Shown here piece by piece: positions 59,882 through 64,000 of a stretch of DNA of 64,000 bases; position 1 is the first letter of the stretch; every line of letters starts with the position of its first letter. Under the pieces are notes generated by a model. It saw only the letters and a program-made list of their open reading frames with translations. It was not told the origin of the DNA and ran no database searches. Source of the stretch: Modicisalibacter radicis (GTDB taxonomy: Bacteria; Pseudomonadota; Gammaproteobacteria; Pseudomonadales; Halomonadaceae); NCBI RefSeq assembly GCF_900961225.1, contig NZ_CAAHFN010000054.1, positions 124,001 through 188,000 on the forward strand, read 5' to 3'. The position numbers and the translations under genes were made by a program.

Positions 59882-60928
59882 CTACTCCTTCTCGAAATTG
59901 GCCTGGTAGGCATCGACGAAGGCGTTGTGCAGCACCGAGACGAACGCCTGCCAGGCGCTGACGTCCTGCTGGTCGAGGTTGCCGCTGATCTCGATCCGCG
60001 AGGCCAGGCGATCCTCCGGATGGTTGCGGAACAGCCAGCCGACCCCGCCGACCATGGCTTCCCAGGCGGCGCTCAGCACGCCCTTCTTGGCGTCCTCCTC
60101 GAGATCGAGAATGTCGACGTTGTCGAGTAGCGGCTTGGCGAAACCCTGCAATTGCCCGTCGTTGGCTTCCAGTTCCATGACGAAATCCCCCGAACCGGAC
60201 TCGAAGGTGAAACCGCCGTAGGCCTCGGTCAGTTCGTTGAGCCGGGTCAGCTCGATCCCGGTCACCCTCAGCTGCAGGGTGAAATCCTGCATGTCGCCGA
60301 GCGGATCGAGACTGGCGTGGAATTCGGTGGAGGCCTGATTGAGCATCAGCCCCGTGGCGTCGATGTCGGCCACCTGCGCGCCTTCGCGGCGGTCGGCATT
60401 GCTCAGGTTGGTGGCAGTGGCGTCGAGTTCGGAAATCTCCAGGTCCACCGGCGGCTGCGAGCCGAAGTTGCGAAAGTGCACCCGGCCGTCGCTCACCCGC
60501 AACAGGTTGAGGTCGATCGGCAGCAGCTCCTGCAGCGCCACTCGCCAGTCGGTGCCCTCGCCGGCTTGGCCGCCCCCCTCGCCGGGGGTGTCGACGAAAT
60601 TCAGCTCGGGGCTCATGAACACCGCCTCGGCGACGATCGCGCCCTTCCACAGCGCGCTCCAGCTGACCGACAGATCGAGCGCATCGACGTGGAAGAACGG
60701 CACCTGGGTCTCTTCCTCGGCCTTGACGATCGTCAGGCCGTTGATCGTGTAGGCGCCGCGCCACAGGGCCAGGTCGACATCCTCGACATGCCCGCGATAG
60801 GCGCCCATGTCGGCCAGTTGATCGTTGAGGTAGTCGCGCACCAGCCCGGGCAGGGCCATGCGCAGCGCGACCAGGCCGACGACCAGCACGACGACGATGA
60901 CCAGCGGCCAGCGATAGCGTCCCTTCAT
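59882..60928 (-). CDS. AsmA/DUF748-like membrane-anchored protein
   Basis: A 348-residue protein with one N-terminal membrane helix (about residues 8-28) and a long beta-rich periplasmic region (ALWRGAYTINGLTIVKAEE, LRVTGIELTRLNEL) of the DUF748/AsmA type. Such proteins bridge the inner and outer membranes and carry phospholipids in known relatives (YdbH, TamB). The assignment is moderately sure; there is no operon partner. It lies 52 bp after the MltB gene. Confidence 0.7.
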   Translation of the reverse strand: MKGRYRWPLVIVVVLVVGLVALRMALPGLVRDYLNDQLADMGAYRGHVEDVDLALWRGAYTINGLTIVKAEEETQVPFFHVDALDLSVSWSALWKGAIVAEAVFMSPELNFVDTPGEGGGQAGEGTDWRVALQELLPIDLNLLRVSDGRVHFRNFGSQPPVDLEISELDATATNLSNADRREGAQVADIDATGLMLNQASTEFHASLDPLGDMQDFTLQLRVTGIELTRLNELTEAYGGFTFESGSGDFVMELEANDGQLQGFAKPLLDNVDILDLEEDAKKGVLSAAWEAMVGGVGWLFRNHPEDRLASRIEISGNLDQQDVSAWQAFVSVLHNAFVDAYQANFEKE

Positions 60929-60980
60929 CCCCGTTCCCCCACGCCTTCCTTGTGAGACTTGAGTCTAGCGCCTTTTCGGC

Positions 60981-62282
60981 TCAGTCGGCTTCGAGCCGCT
61001 CGAGCAGCCCCACGGTGGCGAAGCCGTCCGGCGTTTGCCCCAGGCTACGCTGGTAGTCGCGCAGTCCGCGCCGGGTATTCGGCCCGATCACCCCGTCCGG
61101 TGCACCGACGTCGAAGCCGTGGGCGTTGAGCAACTGCTGAAGACGCTTGACCTGGCTGCGCGACAGCGCCGGCTCCTGGCGCGGCCAGTCGCCGACCAGC
61201 CCCGGTTCGCCGGCCAGCCGCTCGGACAGCAGGGCGACGGCCAGCGCATAGCTGGTCGAGGCGTTGTAGCGCATGATCACGCGGAAGTTGTGGCCCACCA
61301 GGAAGGCCGGGCCGTGGGCGCCGGCCGGCGCGATGATCGAGGCCTGATCGAGCGCCGGCAGCCCTCCTCCGCGCACTCCCTGAACGCCCTGCGCCCGCCA
61401 TGCCTGGCTCGCACGACGCACGTCCAGTTCGGTCTGGGCGTAGTCGAAATCCGCAGGCAGGTGAACTTCCGCGCCCCAGGGCTCGCCCTGGCGCCAGCCG
61501 GCGTCGGCGAGGTAATTGGCGGTCGAGGCCATGACGTCATCGATGCTGCCCCAGATATCGCGCCGGCCGTCACCGTCGCCGTCGCGGGCGTGATCCTCGA
61601 AGCTCGACGGCAGGAACTGGGTGTGGCCCATGGCGCCGGCCCAGGAGCCGCGCATGTGCTCGCGGTCGATGTCGCCGCGCTGCAGGATGCGCAACGCCGC
61701 GAGCAACTCGCTGCGCGCGAAGTCGGGACGGCGGCCGTCGTAGCCCAGCGTGGCCAGGGCATCGATGGTCGAGAAACTGCCGAAGTTGCCGCCGTAGTTG
61801 CTCTCGATGCCCCAGATCGCCACCAGGATTTCCGCTGGCACGCCGTAGTGCCGGCTGGCGGCCCGGATCGCCTCACGGTGCTCGGCGAGTTGCGCGCGCC
61901 CCTGCCTGACGCGGGCCGGGGAGACCGCGGTATCGAGATAGTCCCAGACCTGACGGGTGAATTCGGGCTGGGCCCGGTCTAGCTCGATGATCCGCGGCAG
62001 GTAGCGGACGCCATCGAACGCCGCCGCCAGGGTGACCGCATTGATGCCCTCGGCCAGCGCCTGGCGACGAAAGTCGGCGACCCAGGCGGCGAAATCCTGG
62101 CGCACCGCGGGCTCAGCGGATCCGCCCGCCTCGCCATTCTTGCCGGTCGCCGCTGCCTGGCCGGCATCGGGTGCCAGCGTGGCGTCGCGGCCGGCTATAT
62201 CGGTGGCATTGGCGTCGACCTGGCAACCCGCCAGGGGCAGCCACAATGTCAAAAGCAGTGAAACCGGTAGGCGACGATTCAT
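60981..62282 (-). CDS. mltB: MltB-family lytic murein transglycosylase (lipoprotein)
   Basis: A 433-residue outer-membrane lipoprotein. N-terminal signal peptide with lipobox LAGC (Cys20). A glycosidase domain with catalytic Glu in WGIESNYGG, GHTQFLPSSF, and a C-terminal peptidoglycan-binding domain (NAHGFDVGAPDGVIG; about 370-425). It cleaves the MurNAc-GlcNAc bond forming 1,6-anhydro ends, which feed the AmgK/MurU recycling route elsewhere in the window. Confidence 0.92.
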   Translation of the reverse strand: MNRRLPVSLLLTLWLPLAGCQVDANATDIAGRDATLAPDAGQAAATGKNGEAGGSAEPAVRQDFAAWVADFRRQALAEGINAVTLAAAFDGVRYLPRIIELDRAQPEFTRQVWDYLDTAVSPARVRQGRAQLAEHREAIRAASRHYGVPAEILVAIWGIESNYGGNFGSFSTIDALATLGYDGRRPDFARSELLAALRILQRGDIDREHMRGSWAGAMGHTQFLPSSFEDHARDGDGDGRRDIWGSIDDVMASTANYLADAGWRQGEPWGAEVHLPADFDYAQTELDVRRASQAWRAQGVQGVRGGGLPALDQASIIAPAGAHGPAFLVGHNFRVIMRYNASTSYALAVALLSERLAGEPGLVGDWPRQEPALSRSQVKRLQQLLNAHGFDVGAPDGVIGPNTRRGLRDYQRSLGQTPDGFATVGLLERLEAD

Positions 62283-62571
62283 GAAACTTCCTTGCCTGGC
62301 AGTGAGCGGGTGACGGTACGGAAAAACGCGCGCTCATCTTCTCGCACGAGAGGCCGTGCGACTAGCGCTGAAACCCGGTGAATGGCCGGCCGGGTGAAGC
62401 GAGCGTCGCCGGGATACGCTAGATCGGCGTCGGGGGCCGTGATAGAGTCGAGGACTGACTCCGCGAAGGCGTCAGCCAACCGGCATTTTATTCCAACAAA
62501 AACAGTAGACTAGCTTTCTCTAGGGACCAACGTTCTGCCATGCCGGGAAGCCACGAAGGGAGGAAGACACC
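62283..62571. other. non-coding stretch upstream of the short leader ORF and mrpA
   Basis: No protein-coding signal of good quality. It must carry the promoter of mltB on the minus strand. Near 62487-62511 is an AT-rich stretch ending in TAGACT (62506-62511), a weak -10 for the plus strand. Nothing else was recognised. Confidence 0.4.
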
Positions 62572-62733
62572 ATGACGGGCCACCCCCCGCGCGGATCTAC
62601 CCGCGCGCGCCGCCACACCGGTGCCGATACTCTGACCACCATGCGTCCGGTCGACCGCACCCCCGCCTGGATGCTCGCGCCCCGTGCCGTGAGACGCCCG
62701 TTTCTTACCGACCCGCCCCACGATTTCGCTTGA
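62572..62733 (+). CDS. short leader ORF (53 residues) upstream of mrpA, possible hemE remnant
   Basis: The ATG follows AGGGAGGA with a spacing of 7, the best ribosome site in this region. The product (MTGHPPRGSTRARR...) is Arg/Pro-rich with no membrane helix. RPVDRTPAWM in its middle resembles the start of uroporphyrinogen decarboxylase (PVDRTPVWM), so it may be a decayed gene fragment rather than a leader peptide. It ends 93 bp before mrpA. Translation is plausible; function unknown. Confidence 0.4.
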   Translation: MTGHPPRGSTRARRHTGADTLTTMRPVDRTPAWMLAPRAVRRPFLTDPPHDFA

Positions 62734-62826
62734 TGGTCGTTTCCGCAACGGCTGAACTGTGATCTATCGCAACCGCGCGCCTCGCGCCGGATCCGCCAGA
62801 ACGCCAACGACGAGAGCGAGTCGTTC

Positions 62827-64000
<1,174 letters not shown>

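Noticed and set aside
62279..62479. A 66-residue minus-strand frame upstream of mltB
   Set aside because: Starts with TTG, has no ribosome site and overlaps the mltB start.
62507..62571. A cation riboswitch in the mrpA leader
   Set aside because: I could not match the sequence to any riboswitch consensus I know, so no riboswitch is claimed.

Overview
The window is a 64 kb piece of a high-GC gammaproteobacterial chromosome, most likely from a moderately halophilic member of the Halomonadaceae (Halomonas, Salinicola or a relative). This rests on the Pseudomonas-like gene order rpoD-dnaG-rpsU / tsaD / plsY / folB-folK / cca...lptD / amgK-murU, a BCCT osmolyte carrier, the start of an Mrp-type Na+/H+ antiporter, a PhaR regulator, and proteins with strongly acidic stretches. 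The genus is an inference; nothing here fixes it. I found no insertion sequence, prophage, CRISPR array, rRNA or tRNA.

Layout. 1-8.7 kb: mostly single genes for transport and accessory metabolism (end of mmsA, a tautomerase, an NCS1 permease, an extensin-like protein, an MFS exporter, a small membrane protein, a BCCT carrier, a VTT-domain protein and a YhbW-like oxidoreductase). 8.8-21.4 kb: one long minus-strand polyol locus. A SorC-family regulator comes first. Then come an ABC importer (smoEFGK type), a HAD phosphatase, sorbitol dehydrogenase, a truncated PfkB kinase, a second polyol SDR, a P-loop kinase, mannitol 2-dehydrogenase, xylulokinase and transaldolase. Together these would import hexitols and pentitols, oxidise them to ketoses, phosphorylate these and feed the pentose phosphate pathway. 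21.4-24.9 kb: a QseBC/PhoPQ-like two-component system flanked by divergent PepSY genes, with a tandem-repeat candidate binding site between them. 25.1-36 kb: an ion channel, pobA/pobR (4-hydroxybenzoate), frmA/fghA (formaldehyde detoxification) with a LysR gene, a Crp/Fnr regulator, L-serine dehydratase with a divergent LysR gene, and an unrecognised membrane protein.

36-53.5 kb is the conserved core: the macromolecular synthesis operon (rpsU-dnaG-rpoD), tRNA modification (tsaD), phospholipid and folate synthesis, then a tight minus-strand operon lptD-surA-pdxA-rsmA-apaG-apaH-glpE-cca, and amgK-murU (cell-wall recycling) divergent from lptD. 53.6-62.3 kb: OsmC, an AlkA-type glycosylase, coq7, a HIT protein, a phosphoribulokinase with no RuBisCO in view, a thioesterase, purD, phaR, rsmE, an AsmA/DUF748-like protein and an MltB-type transglycosylase. 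The window ends inside mrpA, preceded by a 544-bp stretch with one short ORF.

I found no clearly new large system. The best leads are the decayed kinase kept in the polyol operon, the ATGAACG double tandem repeat in the PepSY/two-component locus, paired TTGCAA repeats in the phaR promoter, several structured intergenic elements, and the short ORF in the mrpA leader. All start sites were chosen from Shine-Dalgarno position and family N-termini; motif and residue numbers were counted by eye.
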